Of a stretch of 53,848 bases of DNA, positions 25,651 through 34,672 are shown in pieces; within the stretch, counting starts at the first letter, position 1; every line of letters begins with the position of its first letter. The position numbers and the translations under genes are program-made. The DNA comes from Flavobacterium sp. (GTDB taxonomy: Bacteria; Bacteroidota; Bacteroidia; Flavobacteriales; Flavobacteriaceae). The notes beneath the pieces were generated by a model. The model ran no database searches. It was not told the origin of the DNA and was given only the letters and a program-made list of their open reading frames with translations. The DNA lies in assembly GCA_030153045.1 (NCBI GenBank), contig JASLID010000107.1, forward strand, positions 1 through 53,848, given 5' to 3'.

Positions 25651-26961
25651 TTAAGCACGAACAATATTGGCACCAATAGCTCTTAATCTTTCGTCAATTT
25701 TTTCGTAACCACGATCAATTTGTTCAATGTTTTGAATGGTGCTTGTTCCTTTCGCGGTCAAAGCGGCAATCAATAAAGAAATCCCGGCTCTAATATCAGG
25801 AGATGACATGGTTGTTGCTTTCAATTGCGATTGAAAATTGTGTCCCATAACCACAGCGCGGTGCGGGTCACATAACATGATTTTTGCACCCATATCAATT
25901 AGTTTGTCCACAAAGAATAAACGGCTTTCAAACATTTTTTGGTGAATTAAAACATCACCTTTAGCTTGTGTAGCGACTACTAAAATGATACTCAATAAAT
26001 CAGGAGTTAATCCTGGCCAAGGTGCATCTGCAATGGTAAGAATAGACCCGTCAATGTCAGTTTTTATTTCATAACCGTCATTGTGAGCAGGAATATAAAT
26101 ATCGTCACCCCTTTTCTCTAAAGTAATCCCTAATTTTCTAAAAGTATTAGGAATAACCCCTAGGTTGTCCCATGAAACATTTTTGATGGTTATTTCGCTT
26201 CTGGTCATAGCAGCAAGGCCAATCCATGAACCAATTTCAATCATATCAGGTAAAATTCTATGTTCGCAACCGCCAAGACTCTCGACACCTTCAATAGTTA
26301 AAAGATTAGAACCTACTCCAGTGATTTTGGCACCCATCGAGTTCAACATCTTACACAATTGTTGTAAATAAGGTTCGCAAGCTGCGTTGTATATGGTTGT
26401 TGTGCCTTCAGCAAGTACAGCTGCCATTACGATATTTGCTGTTCCAGTTACCGATGCTTCGTCAAGTAACATGTAAGTCCCTTGTAATCTGCCATCGATT
26501 TCTACACCATAAAAATGGTCTTCTCTTTCATAACGGAATTTGGCTCCAAGATTGATAAAGCCTTCAAAATGGGTATCTAAACGACGACGACCAATTTTAT
26601 CGCCTCCCGGTTTTGGAATATAACCACAACCAAATCGAGCCAAAAGTGGTCCAACAATCATAATAGAACCGCGTAAACTTCCGCCTTCTTTTTTGAATGC
26701 TTCGGTTTTTAAGTAATCAACATTCACTTCATCGGCCTGAAAAGTGTAATCCCCAGGACCGTTTTTTTGGATTTTAACGCCTAAATTTCCTAAAAGAACA
26801 ATTAATTTGTTTACGTCAATAATATCAGGAATGTTAGTAATTCTAACTTTTTCGGATGTTAATAAAGCAGGGCACAAAACTTGTAATGCTTCGTTTTTTG
26901 CTCCTTGTGGTGTGATTTCTCCTTTTAATCGGATACCGCCTTCAATTTTAAAAGTTCCCAT
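25651..26961 (-). CDS. murA: UDP-N-acetylglucosamine 1-carboxyvinyltransferase
   Basis: First committed step of peptidoglycan precursor synthesis. The 436-residue protein has the start LKGEITPQGAKNEALQVL with Lys22 of the active site, and the mobile loop CGYIPKPGGDKIGRRRLD. At the position of E. coli Cys115 the residue is Asp121, the change known in other bacteria to give fosfomycin insensitivity. The C-terminal IRAGISLLIAAL block is intact. The gene lies downstream of the DUF4290 gene, separated by about 100 bases of word repeats. Confidence 0.96.
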   Translation of the reverse strand: MGTFKIEGGIRLKGEITPQGAKNEALQVLCPALLTSEKVRITNIPDIIDVNKLIVLLGNLGVKIQKNGPGDYTFQADEVNVDYLKTEAFKKEGGSLRGSIMIVGPLLARFGCGYIPKPGGDKIGRRRLDTHFEGFINLGAKFRYEREDHFYGVEIDGRLQGTYMLLDEASVTGTANIVMAAVLAEGTTTIYNAACEPYLQQLCKMLNSMGAKITGVGSNLLTIEGVESLGGCEHRILPDMIEIGSWIGLAAMTRSEITIKNVSWDNLGVIPNTFRKLGITLEKRGDDIYIPAHNDGYEIKTDIDGSILTIADAPWPGLTPDLLSIILVVATQAKGDVLIHQKMFESRLFFVDKLIDMGAKIMLCDPHRAVVMGHNFQSQLKATTMSSPDIRAGISLLIAALTAKGTSTIQNIEQIDRGYEKIDERLRAIGANIVRA

Positions 26962-26970
26962 GTTTTTTTT

Positions 26971-27052
26971 AGGTTCTAAGGTTGAGAGGTTCTAAGGTTC
27001 TAAGGGTTGTTGCTTTTTTAACTTAGCAACTCAGTTACTTAGCAACTTAGTG
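26971..27052. repeat. Word repeats between murA and DUF4290 gene
   Basis: Three copies of GGTTCTAA at 26972-27003 and two copies of a 15-base unit (ACTTAGCAACTCAGT/ACTTAGCAACTTAGT) at 27020-27052. They fill most of the 101-base gap in an otherwise tight gene run. Confidence 0.6.
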
Positions 27053-27062
27053 CCTTATGTTT

Positions 27063-27779
27063 TTATTTTGGATTATTATTGTTTTTTACAAATGGTTTTT
27101 TACCGGGTTTTATAATTTTCGATTTACCATTATTGCTATTACTTTGTTGGATTTTATTTGACATGCGTTTGTTCGTACGCATTAAATCCTGTGTGTTTGA
27201 TAATTCTTCGGTTGAAGCTGTCAGGTTTAATTTACCTCCAGACAATTCCAATAAGTGTTCGAAAATAACCACATCAGTTACTGTGTCTTTATTCCAGCTT
27301 AAATAGGATTTTTTCATATGGTTGGCAATTACTTTAACCAACGCATTTTTAAGTTCGCCTTCTTCCCATTTGTTTGCCACATCAATCATGTATTTAATAT
27401 TATTTCCGTAGAAACGATATTTAGGAAAATTTTGTGGGTACTTCAACGGGTCAGGTTTCATTTTTAAAACCTCTCTTGATGGAATTGGGTACGGAGAATC
27501 GACATCCAATTTAAAATCAGACATGATAAAAATTTGATCCCATAACTTGTGCTGAAAATCAGGAACATCACGCAAATGTGGGTTCATGGTTCCCATTACT
27601 GAGATGATGTATCGTGCGAATTTATTGCGCTCTTCTCTATCTTCTACAGCCATTGCCTGGTCAATCAATTTGTGCAAATGACGACCATATTCTGGAATAA
27701 TAAGCGAGGTTCTTTCAGAATTGTATTCTAAAAAATGAACCACATCATTCGCGTTTTCTTTTGTATATTTTACAACCAT
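27063..27779 (-). CDS. DUF4290 protein
   Basis: A 238-residue cytoplasmic protein. The opening KENANDVVHFLEYNSERTSLIIPEYGRHLHKLIDQAM and the ARYIISVMGTMNPHLRDV block identify the Bacteroidota-specific DUF4290 family. The C-terminal 40 residues are Asn/Lys-rich and probably disordered. The function is unknown. It starts one base after the DUF493 gene stop and is followed by murA, a linkage seen in related genomes and consistent with an envelope or growth link, but no more than that. Confidence 0.88.
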   Translation of the reverse strand: MVVKYTKENANDVVHFLEYNSERTSLIIPEYGRHLHKLIDQAMAVEDREERNKFARYIISVMGTMNPHLRDVPDFQHKLWDQIFIMSDFKLDVDSPYPIPSREVLKMKPDPLKYPQNFPKYRFYGNNIKYMIDVANKWEEGELKNALVKVIANHMKKSYLSWNKDTVTDVVIFEHLLELSGGKLNLTASTEELSNTQDLMRTNKRMSNKIQQSNSNNGKSKIIKPGKKPFVKNNNNPK

Positions 27780-28070
27780 TTATAGTGAGATTATACCTTC
27801 AATAGTAGATAATTCTTGGTATTTTTTAATTATTTCGTCAGCGTTAGGCATTACGACATCTACAGAAACACTAGTAAATTTACCCGTTTTAGATTGTCGA
27901 GTATCAATTATGGCTCCCATGCTGTCAAAAGCTTTGTCTATAGCTTCTATTTTTTCTTTTTCAGAAGGAACTATAAATTTATACAAATATTTTGCTGGCC
28001 AAGCTTTATTGTTAATATTTAATTCTTCTTTTAAGCGAATATAAAATTCAGTTGTTTTCTTATCCATCAT
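27780..28070 (-). CDS. DUF493 family protein
   Basis: A 96-residue small protein of the YbeD-like DUF493 family, an ACT-like ferredoxin fold. The Trp-Pro-x-x-x-x-x-Lys-Phe-Ile-Val-Pro pattern and the middle SKTGKFTSVSVDVVMPNADEI support this. A regulatory or ligand-binding role is likely; it is otherwise uncharacterised. It is the first gene of a run with DUF4290, murA and the transporter. Confidence 0.85.
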   Translation of the reverse strand: MMDKKTTEFYIRLKEELNINNKAWPAKYLYKFIVPSEKEKIEAIDKAFDSMGAIIDTRQSKTGKFTSVSVDVVMPNADEIIKKYQELSTIEGIISL

Positions 28071-28221
28071 TCAAACTAAAATAAACGCAAATATACAGAT
28101 TTTAGATTTATCAATTGCGATTTAAAAGGGAGAAAGATTGCAAGTGTTTTTTACTATTAAATGGTTGTGAAATATGCTTTTTATTATTTGATGCATTAAG
28201 TTATTGAATTCTCAATTTTTG

Positions 28222-28590
28222 TTATATTGGATTCGTATTTCCACTTGGGTTATAATTCCAATTTAAAGATTCCGACAATTGATTAGTAATTAACACAACA
28301 ATTAATATAGGAAGGACAGTAATGCTAGCCGTTTTTACAGCGTCAAATTTCCTAATTTTAATCTCTTGAATTTCTGAAATTGAAATTTCTTTTTCATTCT
28401 TATCTATTTTAAAATTAGCAATACTATCGTTAATAGTTAATAATTTAGTTTTAACCCACTTATTGTCCTGCTCAATTTTATATTTTTTTCCTTCAACCAG
28501 TCTAGTGTCTTTTAAATTGATATTTTTATAACTATAGCAGCTTTGTAATAAAAAAGAAAGAAGAAGTGCGCAAATTGTTGTGTTTTTCAT
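28222..28590 (-). CDS. Uncharacterised lipoprotein with C-terminal hydrophobic segment
   Basis: A 122-residue protein. A signal sequence with lipobox LLQSC (Cys18) is followed by a short beta-rich middle, KYKIEQDNKWVKTKLLTINDS, and a hydrophobic stretch around ASITVLPILIVVLITNQL. The segment could be a second membrane contact. I do not recognise a family. It stands alone between the DUF493 gene and the ATPase gene; the 225-base gap above it holds only a promoter box at its right edge. Confidence 0.6.
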   Translation of the reverse strand: MKNTTICALLLSFLLQSCYSYKNINLKDTRLVEGKKYKIEQDNKWVKTKLLTINDSIANFKIDKNEKEISISEIQEIKIRKFDAVKTASITVLPILIVVLITNQLSESLNWNYNPSGNTNPI

Positions 28591-28789
28591 GTTTAATTTT
28601 CCTAAAATAGTTTACGCTTTTAACTGAGTGTTTTTGCTGGCGCAAAATACTTTTTAAATACCTACTTTATTTACGGTTTTTCCTTACATTTTCCTTAATA
28701 AAAATTAACTCTGTTAATGTGTTTTTTGGGTGATTTTGAATATTAAATTTTGGTTATGTAAAAAACTTTTCAAATCCAAATACTTTATT

Positions 28790-28797
28790 TAAATTTG
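28790..28797 (+). promoter_or_regulatory. -7 box that decides the ATPase start
   Basis: TAAATTTG matches TAnnTTTG exactly. It covers a TTG at 28795 that could open the reading frame, which argues that the true start is downstream. No clear -33 element is seen. Confidence 0.55.
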
Positions 28798-28815
28798 CGC
28801 CTTGAAAATCAGGTT

Positions 28816-29355
28816 TTGAAAAAAGAGATTATAGTTATTACTGGTGGTCCTGGAACAGGGAAGTCAACAATTATCGATGGTTTACTCGAAAAAGGTTTTT
28901 CGTGTTATCCAGAAATTTCACGCGAAGTGATTTTAGAGGCCAAAAAACAAGGAATAGACCAACTTTTTCTAACAGAACCGCTGCTTTTCAGTCAAATGCT
29001 TCTCGATGGTAGATTACAGCAATACCAAAGCGCCCATCAAGAAGAAAACACTCCTGTGTTTATAGACCGTGGTATTCCGGACATTTTAGCGTACATGCAT
29101 TTTATTGGCGATGAATATCCTAATCATTTCGACCAACATTGTCACGAAACACGTTATCATAAAGTATTTGTCTTACCGCCTTGGGAAGAAATATATGAAA
29201 GCGATGAAGAGAGATATGAAAATTTTGAAGAAGCCAGAATCATATACAAACACCTTAAAGAAACCTATCAAAAATATGGTTATTCGTTAATTGAAGTGCC
29301 AAAAGGAACTGTAGATAACCGAATTCTTTTTATCTTAGAGCATCTTTCTAAGTAA
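28816..29355 (+). CDS. P-loop ATPase/kinase of the AAA_28 type
   Basis: A 179-residue nucleotide-binding protein. Walker A is GGPGTGKST near the N-terminus, and FIDRGIPDILAYM carries a DR-type motif like that of small nucleoside or NadR-like kinases. The fold matches AAA_28. The substrate is unknown. I start at TTG 28816 (MKKEIIVITGGPG) because a promoter box overlaps the earlier TTG at 28795. Only 3 bases separate it from recQ, so it is co-transcribed. Confidence 0.8.
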   Translation: MKKEIIVITGGPGTGKSTIIDGLLEKGFSCYPEISREVILEAKKQGIDQLFLTEPLLFSQMLLDGRLQQYQSAHQEENTPVFIDRGIPDILAYMHFIGDEYPNHFDQHCHETRYHKVFVLPPWEEIYESDEERYENFEEARIIYKHLKETYQKYGYSLIEVPKGTVDNRILFILEHLSK

Positions 29356-29358
29356 ACT

Positions 29359-31254
29359 ATGCAAAAAGCATTACAAATTCTTCAAAAATATTGGAATTAT
29401 ACTTCTTTTAGACCCGTTCAAGAAGACATTATAAAATCAGTTCTAGATGGTCATGACACCTTTGGATTGATGCCAACCGGCGGTGGAAAATCTCTTTGTT
29501 TTCAGGTGCCTACCATGACTTTAGATGGTTTGTGTTTGGTTATTTCTCCTTTAGTGGCTTTAATGAAAGATCAGGTAAATCAACTACAAAGTAGAGATAT
29601 TAAAGCGATTGCTTTAACAGGCGCCATAAAGCCGAATGAGTTAATTCAGTTATTAGATAATTGCCAATTTGGAAATTATAAATTCTTATACCTTTCTCCT
29701 GAAAGATTAGAACAAGATTGGGTTTTAGAACGAATTAAAACACTGCCTATTTCACTTATTGCTATTGATGAAGCGCATTGTGTTTCACAATGGGGACATG
29801 ATTTCAGACCTTCTTATTTAAAGATTAAAAATCTAAAATCACATTTCACTAAGATTCCTTTTGTAGCATTAACAGCTTCGGCAACACCGCAAGTTCAAGA
29901 AGATATTGTCTCATTATTGGGTTTGGAAGATCCAAAAGTGTTTCAGCAATCTTTTGCAAGAAATAATTTAGGTTATTTTATTCTTAAGGCAGAAGATAAA
30001 CTATATAAAATGAATCAGATTTTGCAGAAAAATCAAGGTTCATCGATTATTTACGTTCGAAATAGAAAAAATTGCCACGAGTATGCTTCGCAATTGCAAA
30101 GCATGGGTTTTAAGACTACTTTTTATCATGGAGGCTTACCTGTAAAAGAAAAAGAAGCCAATATGAATTCATGGATGAATGACGAAAAACCCATTATGAT
30201 TGCCACCAGCGCTTTCGGAATGGGGATTGATAAACCCAATGTAAAAACCGTTATTCATATTAATTTACCCGAAAACTTGGAAAGCTATTATCAAGAAGCG
30301 GGCAGGGCAGGGCGAAATGGTGAAAAAGCATTTGCCGTTTTGGTCAGTTCTCCTTCCGATGTGATTCAGGCGGAAAGTCAGTTTATTTCGGTTTTACCAG
30401 AAACACATTTTCTTAAAGAAGTATATGTCAAGCTCTGTAATTACTTTCAAATTGCCTACGGAGAGGGAATAAATGAGGAATTTTCGTTTAGTTTGAATCA
30501 ATTTTGTGGCCAATATAAATTTCCGGTTATTAAAACATTCAATTCACTTCAGTTTTTAGACAGACAAAGTATTATTTCGCTCTCGCAAGAATTTTCAGAA
30601 AAAGCACAAGTGCAATTTTTGCTGGATTCGAGAGAAGTGATCAGATACATTAGTTTAAATCCTGATGAAGAACCTATTATTTCGACTATTTTAAGGACTT
30701 ATCCAGGGATTTTCGATTTGCAAATCAATGTCAACACCGTCTTTATTGCCAAAAAAGCCAATACAGTCGAAGCGAAAGTCTTAAATTTGCTCGAAAAGTT
30801 AAAGCAACTAAATATTATCGATTATTTGTCACAACAAAATGAATCGAAAATTACGTTTTTAGAAGTACGGGAAGATGATAGAACCATTAATAGAGTTTCC
30901 AAGCATTTAGAAAAACAAAATTTGGTCAAGAAACAGCAATTGCAAGCCGTAATTCAATATGTTTCAGATGATTCTAATTGCAAGAGCAAATTGCTTTTAG
31001 ATTACTTTGGAGAAAAAGTAACCGAAGATTGTGGTATTTGTTCTTATTGTGTCAGTAAAAAATCAAAAACTATTGATTCTTCAGCAATAAGAAATCAAAT
31101 CTTGGAAATAGTATCAAGAAAAGAAATGACTTCCAGGGAGCTTGTTTCTCTTTTTCAGGTGGAAGAAGCAGAGATATTAAAAATAATGAAGCAATTATTG
31201 GAATATAATTTGGTTTCAATAAATTCAAAAAATCAATTTACAGTAATAAAGTAA
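29359..31254 (+). CDS. recQ: RecQ family ATP-dependent DNA helicase
   Basis: 3'-5' helicase for repair and recombination. At 631 residues it has the superfamily 2 core with MPTGGGKSL (Walker A), AIDEAHCVSQWGHDFRPSY (DEAH), SATPQVQEDI and QEAGRAGRNG. A zinc-binding region ends in CGICSYC around residue 560, and a short winged-helix end follows. There is no HRDC domain that I can see. Its stop overlaps the fmt start in a TAATG. Confidence 0.95.
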   Translation: MQKALQILQKYWNYTSFRPVQEDIIKSVLDGHDTFGLMPTGGGKSLCFQVPTMTLDGLCLVISPLVALMKDQVNQLQSRDIKAIALTGAIKPNELIQLLDNCQFGNYKFLYLSPERLEQDWVLERIKTLPISLIAIDEAHCVSQWGHDFRPSYLKIKNLKSHFTKIPFVALTASATPQVQEDIVSLLGLEDPKVFQQSFARNNLGYFILKAEDKLYKMNQILQKNQGSSIIYVRNRKNCHEYASQLQSMGFKTTFYHGGLPVKEKEANMNSWMNDEKPIMIATSAFGMGIDKPNVKTVIHINLPENLESYYQEAGRAGRNGEKAFAVLVSSPSDVIQAESQFISVLPETHFLKEVYVKLCNYFQIAYGEGINEEFSFSLNQFCGQYKFPVIKTFNSLQFLDRQSIISLSQEFSEKAQVQFLLDSREVIRYISLNPDEEPIISTILRTYPGIFDLQINVNTVFIAKKANTVEAKVLNLLEKLKQLNIIDYLSQQNESKITFLEVREDDRTINRVSKHLEKQNLVKKQQLQAVIQYVSDDSNCKSKLLLDYFGEKVTEDCGICSYCVSKKSKTIDSSAIRNQILEIVSRKEMTSRELVSLFQVEEAEILKIMKQLLEYNLVSINSKNQFTVIK

Positions 31255-32204
31255 TGGAAAAATTAAGAATTGTTTTTATGGGAACACCCGAATTTGCAGT
31301 GGGTATTCTCGATGCTATAATAAAACAAGAAAAGCATGAGGTTGTTGGAGTAATTACTGCGGCAGACAAACCAGCCGGTCGTGGTCAAAAGATAAAGTAT
31401 TCTGCTGTCAAAGAATATGCATTAGAAAAAGGCTTAAGGCTTTTGCAACCCACTAATTTAAAAGACGAGTCTTTTTTAACCGAATTAAAATCACTGAATG
31501 CCAATTTACAAGTTGTCGTAGCTTTTAGAATGTTACCAAAAGTAGTTTGGGCAATGCCAGAACTGGGAACATTTAATTTGCACGCATCATTATTGCCTAA
31601 TTATCGCGGAGCAGCACCTATCAACTGGGCTATTATTAATGGGGAAACAAAAACAGGTGTGACTACTTTTTTTATCGACGAAAAAATAGATACGGGAGCC
31701 ATGATTATGAGTAAAGAGATGAAAATCTCGGATACTGAAAATGCAGGAGCGCTTCATGATAAATTAATGAATTTAGGGTGTGAAGTAGTTGTAGAGACTT
31801 TAGACTTAATTTCAAACGGGAATGTGACTACCACAATACAACAAGATTCGAGCGATATTAAAACCGCATACAAATTAGATAGAGAGAATTGTAAAATCGA
31901 TTTTTCAAAATCTATCGATGATGTTTATAATTTAATTAGAGGGCTGTCGCCTTATCCTGCGGCGTATTGTAATTTTAAAGATGGAAATGAGGAATGGAAT
32001 GTTAAGCTATATGAAGTAAATAAAGAAACTTCAAGTCATAATCATACTATAGGAGCTGTCATTACAACTAAAAAAGAAATGAAAATTGCTGTCAACGGAG
32101 GTTATATTTGTATAATAGCGTTGCAATTTCCTGGTAAAAAGAAAATGCAGATTCATGAATTGCTGAACGGGATGTCTTTTTCTGAAGAGACTAAGGCCTT
32201 TTAA
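31254..32204 (+). CDS. fmt: Methionyl-tRNA formyltransferase
   Basis: Formylates initiator Met-tRNA with 10-formyltetrahydrofolate. The 316-residue protein begins MEKLRIVFMGTPEFAVGIL and has the catalytic region LHASLLPNYRGAAPINWAIINGE followed by the flexible-loop segment IDTGAMI. A C-terminal tRNA-binding domain follows from about residue 205. The start overlaps the recQ stop by one base. The 179 bases after it hold only the HU promoter. Confidence 0.95.
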   Translation: MEKLRIVFMGTPEFAVGILDAIIKQEKHEVVGVITAADKPAGRGQKIKYSAVKEYALEKGLRLLQPTNLKDESFLTELKSLNANLQVVVAFRMLPKVVWAMPELGTFNLHASLLPNYRGAAPINWAIINGETKTGVTTFFIDEKIDTGAMIMSKEMKISDTENAGALHDKLMNLGCEVVVETLDLISNGNVTTTIQQDSSDIKTAYKLDRENCKIDFSKSIDDVYNLIRGLSPYPAAYCNFKDGNEEWNVKLYEVNKETSSHNHTIGAVITTKKEMKIAVNGGYICIIALQFPGKKKMQIHELLNGMSFSEETKAF

Positions 32205-32308
32205 GACCAATAAACGATGGGGTTGGCGCTAATTTGACAAAAAACAAGTCTGTTTATCAACAAATACCTTAAGTTATTAACAAAAATAGCAAAAAAACGC
32301 CCCAACTG

Positions 32309-32338
32309 TTGTATGGTAAGGAAATCCTATTAAATTTG
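32309..32338 (+). promoter_or_regulatory. Strong promoter of the HU gene
   Basis: TTG at 32309-32311, 19 bases, then TAAATTTG (32331-32338), a near-ideal Bacteroidota housekeeping promoter. It predicts a leader of about 40 bases. Confidence 0.7.
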
Positions 32339-32383
32339 TATGTGTAAGTATAAATATTAACCAATCAATTAATAACAATTATT

Positions 32384-32659
32384 ATGAACAAATCAGATTT
32401 AATCGATGCTATTGCTGCTGATGCAGGAATTACGAAAGCTGCAGCTAAATTAGCTTTAGAATCATTTTTAGGAAACGTAGAAGGTACTTTGAAAAAAGGC
32501 GGAAGAGTATCTCTAGTTGGATTTGGATCTTGGTCAGTGTCTTCAAGAGCTGCAAGAGATGGAAGAAACCCACAAACTGGAAAAACTATCAAGATTGCTG
32601 CTAAAAATGTAGTTAAATTTAAAGCAGGAGCTGAGTTAGAAGGATCAGTAAACAAATAG
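32384..32659 (+). CDS. hup: HU family DNA-binding protein
   Basis: A 91-residue histone-like protein that bends and compacts DNA as a dimer. MNKSDLIDAIAADAGITKAAAK is the N-terminal helix pair. The beta arm is GFGSWSVSSRAARDGRNPQTG, with the intercalating proline in RNPQTG, and the end is AKNVVKFKAGAELEGSVNK. It has its own strong promoter and terminator, as expected for an abundant protein. Confidence 0.95.
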   Translation: MNKSDLIDAIAADAGITKAAAKLALESFLGNVEGTLKKGGRVSLVGFGSWSVSSRAARDGRNPQTGKTIKIAAKNVVKFKAGAELEGSVNK

Positions 32660-32679
32660 TAGTTTACTACAAAATGATC

Positions 32680-32705
32680 AAGCCACGCAATGCGTGGCTT
32701 TTTTT
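32680..32705 (+). terminator. Terminator of the HU gene
   Basis: Nine-base stem AAGCCACGC/GCGTGGCTT with a 3-base loop and a T-run, 20 bases after the stop codon. Confidence 0.88.
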
Positions 32706-32775
32706 ATGCTTTTTAACGATTTTATTTGGTTAATATTCGAAAGTTTTGCTAAATTTAAGTCTAAATCTTGATGTT

Positions 32776-33336
32776 ATGATTTCAGTTCACCCAAAAAAAG
32801 GGCATCTGCTCGTTGCAGAACCTTCAATCACTGGAGATTTGTCTTTCAATAGATCTGTAGTCCTGTTAGCAGATCATAACGAGGAGGGTTCGGTTGGATT
32901 TATTTTGAACAAGCCCCTTGGTTACACTATACATGATTTGATTCCTGAGATAACCGCTACATTTAAGATTTATAACGGAGGGCCAATAGAGCAAGATAAT
33001 TTGTATTTTATACATAATATCCCTCAGTTAATTCCTAATAGTATCGAAATCTCCGCAGGGATATATTGGGGAGGTTGTTTTGAGTCTACCCGCGATTTAA
33101 TCAACGAAGGAAAAATAGGTAGAAATAACATTCGCTTTTTTCTGGGCTATTCAGGTTGGGATGCTGAGCAATTGCAAAATGAATTAGAGTCAAACTCTTG
33201 GATTATTTCTGAAAATGATCATAGAAACAAAATTATAGGTAAATCACCTACTGATTTTTGGAAAGAAAAAATCAAAGAACAAGGTGGTGACTATTTAATT
33301 TGGTCCAATGCTCCAGAAAATCCTATTTACAACTAA
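32776..33336 (+). CDS. YqgE/AlgH family protein
   Basis: A 186-residue protein of UPF0301. MISVHPKKGHLLVAEPS, FNRSVVLLADHNEEGSVGFILNKPLG and YNGGPIEQDNLYFIHN are the conserved blocks. The cellular role is unclear. I start at the ATG at 32776; the upstream TTG would add residues over a possible promoter (TTTG at 32725, a TAnnTTTA box at 32750). Its stop overlaps by 4 bases that of the convergent aminotransferase gene. Confidence 0.85.
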   Translation: MISVHPKKGHLLVAEPSITGDLSFNRSVVLLADHNEEGSVGFILNKPLGYTIHDLIPEITATFKIYNGGPIEQDNLYFIHNIPQLIPNSIEISAGIYWGGCFESTRDLINEGKIGRNNIRFFLGYSGWDAEQLQNELESNSWIISENDHRNKIIGKSPTDFWKEKIKEQGGDYLIWSNAPENPIYN

Positions 33337-34145
33337 CCTAATCTTATTTTTGTATTCAATTTTGTGATAAGAGTATTTGAAATGGTCATTTCGAATTCCT
33401 TCTTGCGGTATTTGGTTATAGGCTGAATTCCTTTAATCACATTTGTAATAAACAATTCATCTGCTTTTTGTAAATCGAAAGGTGAGATAGAAGCTTCTTG
33501 AACTTCAATGGTATCGATTGTTTTAGCTAATGCTAAAATTTGCTTGCGCATAATGCCGTTTAAGCATCCATCAGAAAGAGGTGGAGTGCTTAAAATACCA
33601 TCTTTAAGCATAAATAAATTTCCGTTTAAAGCTTCGGTAACGTTTTTGTCTTCATTCAATAAAAGACAATTGTTTAAACCATTTTCATCGGCATAAATAC
33701 TACCAGTAATATTTAATAATCTATTGGTGGTTTTTAATGTAGAAATGAGTTGTTTTGAAACATAGAAATCTTTGTAAATATCAACTTCATAATTTGAGGT
33801 TTCAATTTCATATAATGGTTTTTCAATTTCTGAAACCGTAATAATATAATCTACATTGTTATTTTCAGGTAAATAAAAACCGCCGTCTTTTCTAAAAACA
33901 GTCAATCGCACTCGTGCCGAGATGCTTTTATTTTCATTTGCAACAGTAGAAAGTATCTCGCTTTCGAAGAATTCCATTGTAAAGTTCAAGGGAATTTCCA
34001 TTCGTAAGATACGCATAGAAGCCATTAATCTGAAATAATGATCCTCTAGGAATAAAATTTTGTTGTCTAAAACCTTTACTGTTTCAAAAACAGCATCGCC
34101 ATAAAGAAAGGCACGATTGTTTTGTAAAGCGGATGTATTTTGCAT
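33333..34145 (-). CDS. Class IV aminotransferase (PabC/IlvE fold)
   Basis: A 270-residue PLP enzyme of fold type IV. RAFLYGDAVFETVKV near the start, RVRLTVFRKDGGFYLP, TLKTTNRLLNITG (with the candidate PLP lysine) and VTEALNGNLFMLKDG are the family motifs. It might be an aminodeoxychorismate lyase (folate) or a D-amino-acid type enzyme; the sequence does not settle it. Its ATG comes immediately after the U-tract of the upstream START-like gene's terminator, so no normal ribosome-binding site is available. Confidence 0.85.
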   Translation of the reverse strand: MQNTSALQNNRAFLYGDAVFETVKVLDNKILFLEDHYFRLMASMRILRMEIPLNFTMEFFESEILSTVANENKSISARVRLTVFRKDGGFYLPENNNVDYIITVSEIEKPLYEIETSNYEVDIYKDFYVSKQLISTLKTTNRLLNITGSIYADENGLNNCLLLNEDKNVTEALNGNLFMLKDGILSTPPLSDGCLNGIMRKQILALAKTIDTIEVQEASISPFDLQKADELFITNVIKGIQPITKYRKKEFEMTISNTLITKLNTKIRLG

Positions 34146-34170
34146 AAAAAAGCCCTGAAAAATTCAGGGC
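34146..34170 (-). terminator. Terminator abutting the aminotransferase start codon
   Basis: Stem GCCCTGAA/TTCAGGGC with a 3-base loop and six U, after the START-like gene. The last U touches the ATG of the next gene at 34145. Confidence 0.8.
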
Positions 34171-34197
34171 AAATATAAGTTTTATAATTTGTATAAA

Positions 34198-34590
34198 CTA
34201 TACAGAACCTATTACATGTTTTAAATCAGAAACTTGATTTTCCCATAATAATTTTGATTCCTCAATATCGTTTTCTTCAGCATAATCAACTACCATAAGA
34301 GAAACGTCTTTAGTAATTTCGTCTACCAAAATTTTTAATTCAAAATAATACTCAGTGTCATGATTGTTATCGTCTATCCATTTGAATTTAATTTTCTCCC
34401 CTGTTTTCTTAGAGTACAATCTCGCTTTTTCTTGAGAATCATCCCATATAAAAGTAAAGAATTCGCCTCTGGAATTTACATTGTCAGCAAACCATTCTTG
34501 AAGGCCTGATGGAGTAGATATGTATTGGTAAAGTAGTTGAGGGGAAGAATTTATGGGGAATTCAAGTTCGTAGCGTATTTTGTGATCCAT
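34198..34590 (-). CDS. START-like/SRPBCC domain protein
   Basis: A 130-residue cytoplasmic protein with a START-like (AHSA1) fold. YELEFPINSSPQLLYQYISTPSGLQEWFADNV is the N-terminal strand-helix block and the end DLKHVIGSV is the final helix. Probably binds a hydrophobic ligand or protein. Family members of this type are common in Bacteroidota and uncharacterised. It precedes the aminotransferase gene but is separated from it by a terminator. Confidence 0.8.
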   Translation of the reverse strand: MDHKIRYELEFPINSSPQLLYQYISTPSGLQEWFADNVNSRGEFFTFIWDDSQEKARLYSKKTGEKIKFKWIDDNNHDTEYYFELKILVDEITKDVSLMVVDYAEENDIEESKLLWENQVSDLKHVIGSV

Positions 34591-34672
34591 GGTTATTTAT
34601 TTTTGTGAAATATATACAATATTAGTTTCAAAAAAAAATATTTTTAAAGAATAATAATTTTGTTAAATTTTA

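Noticed and set aside
26971..27052. CRISPR array
   Set aside because: Units are short, unequal and adjacent, with no spacers and no cas genes.
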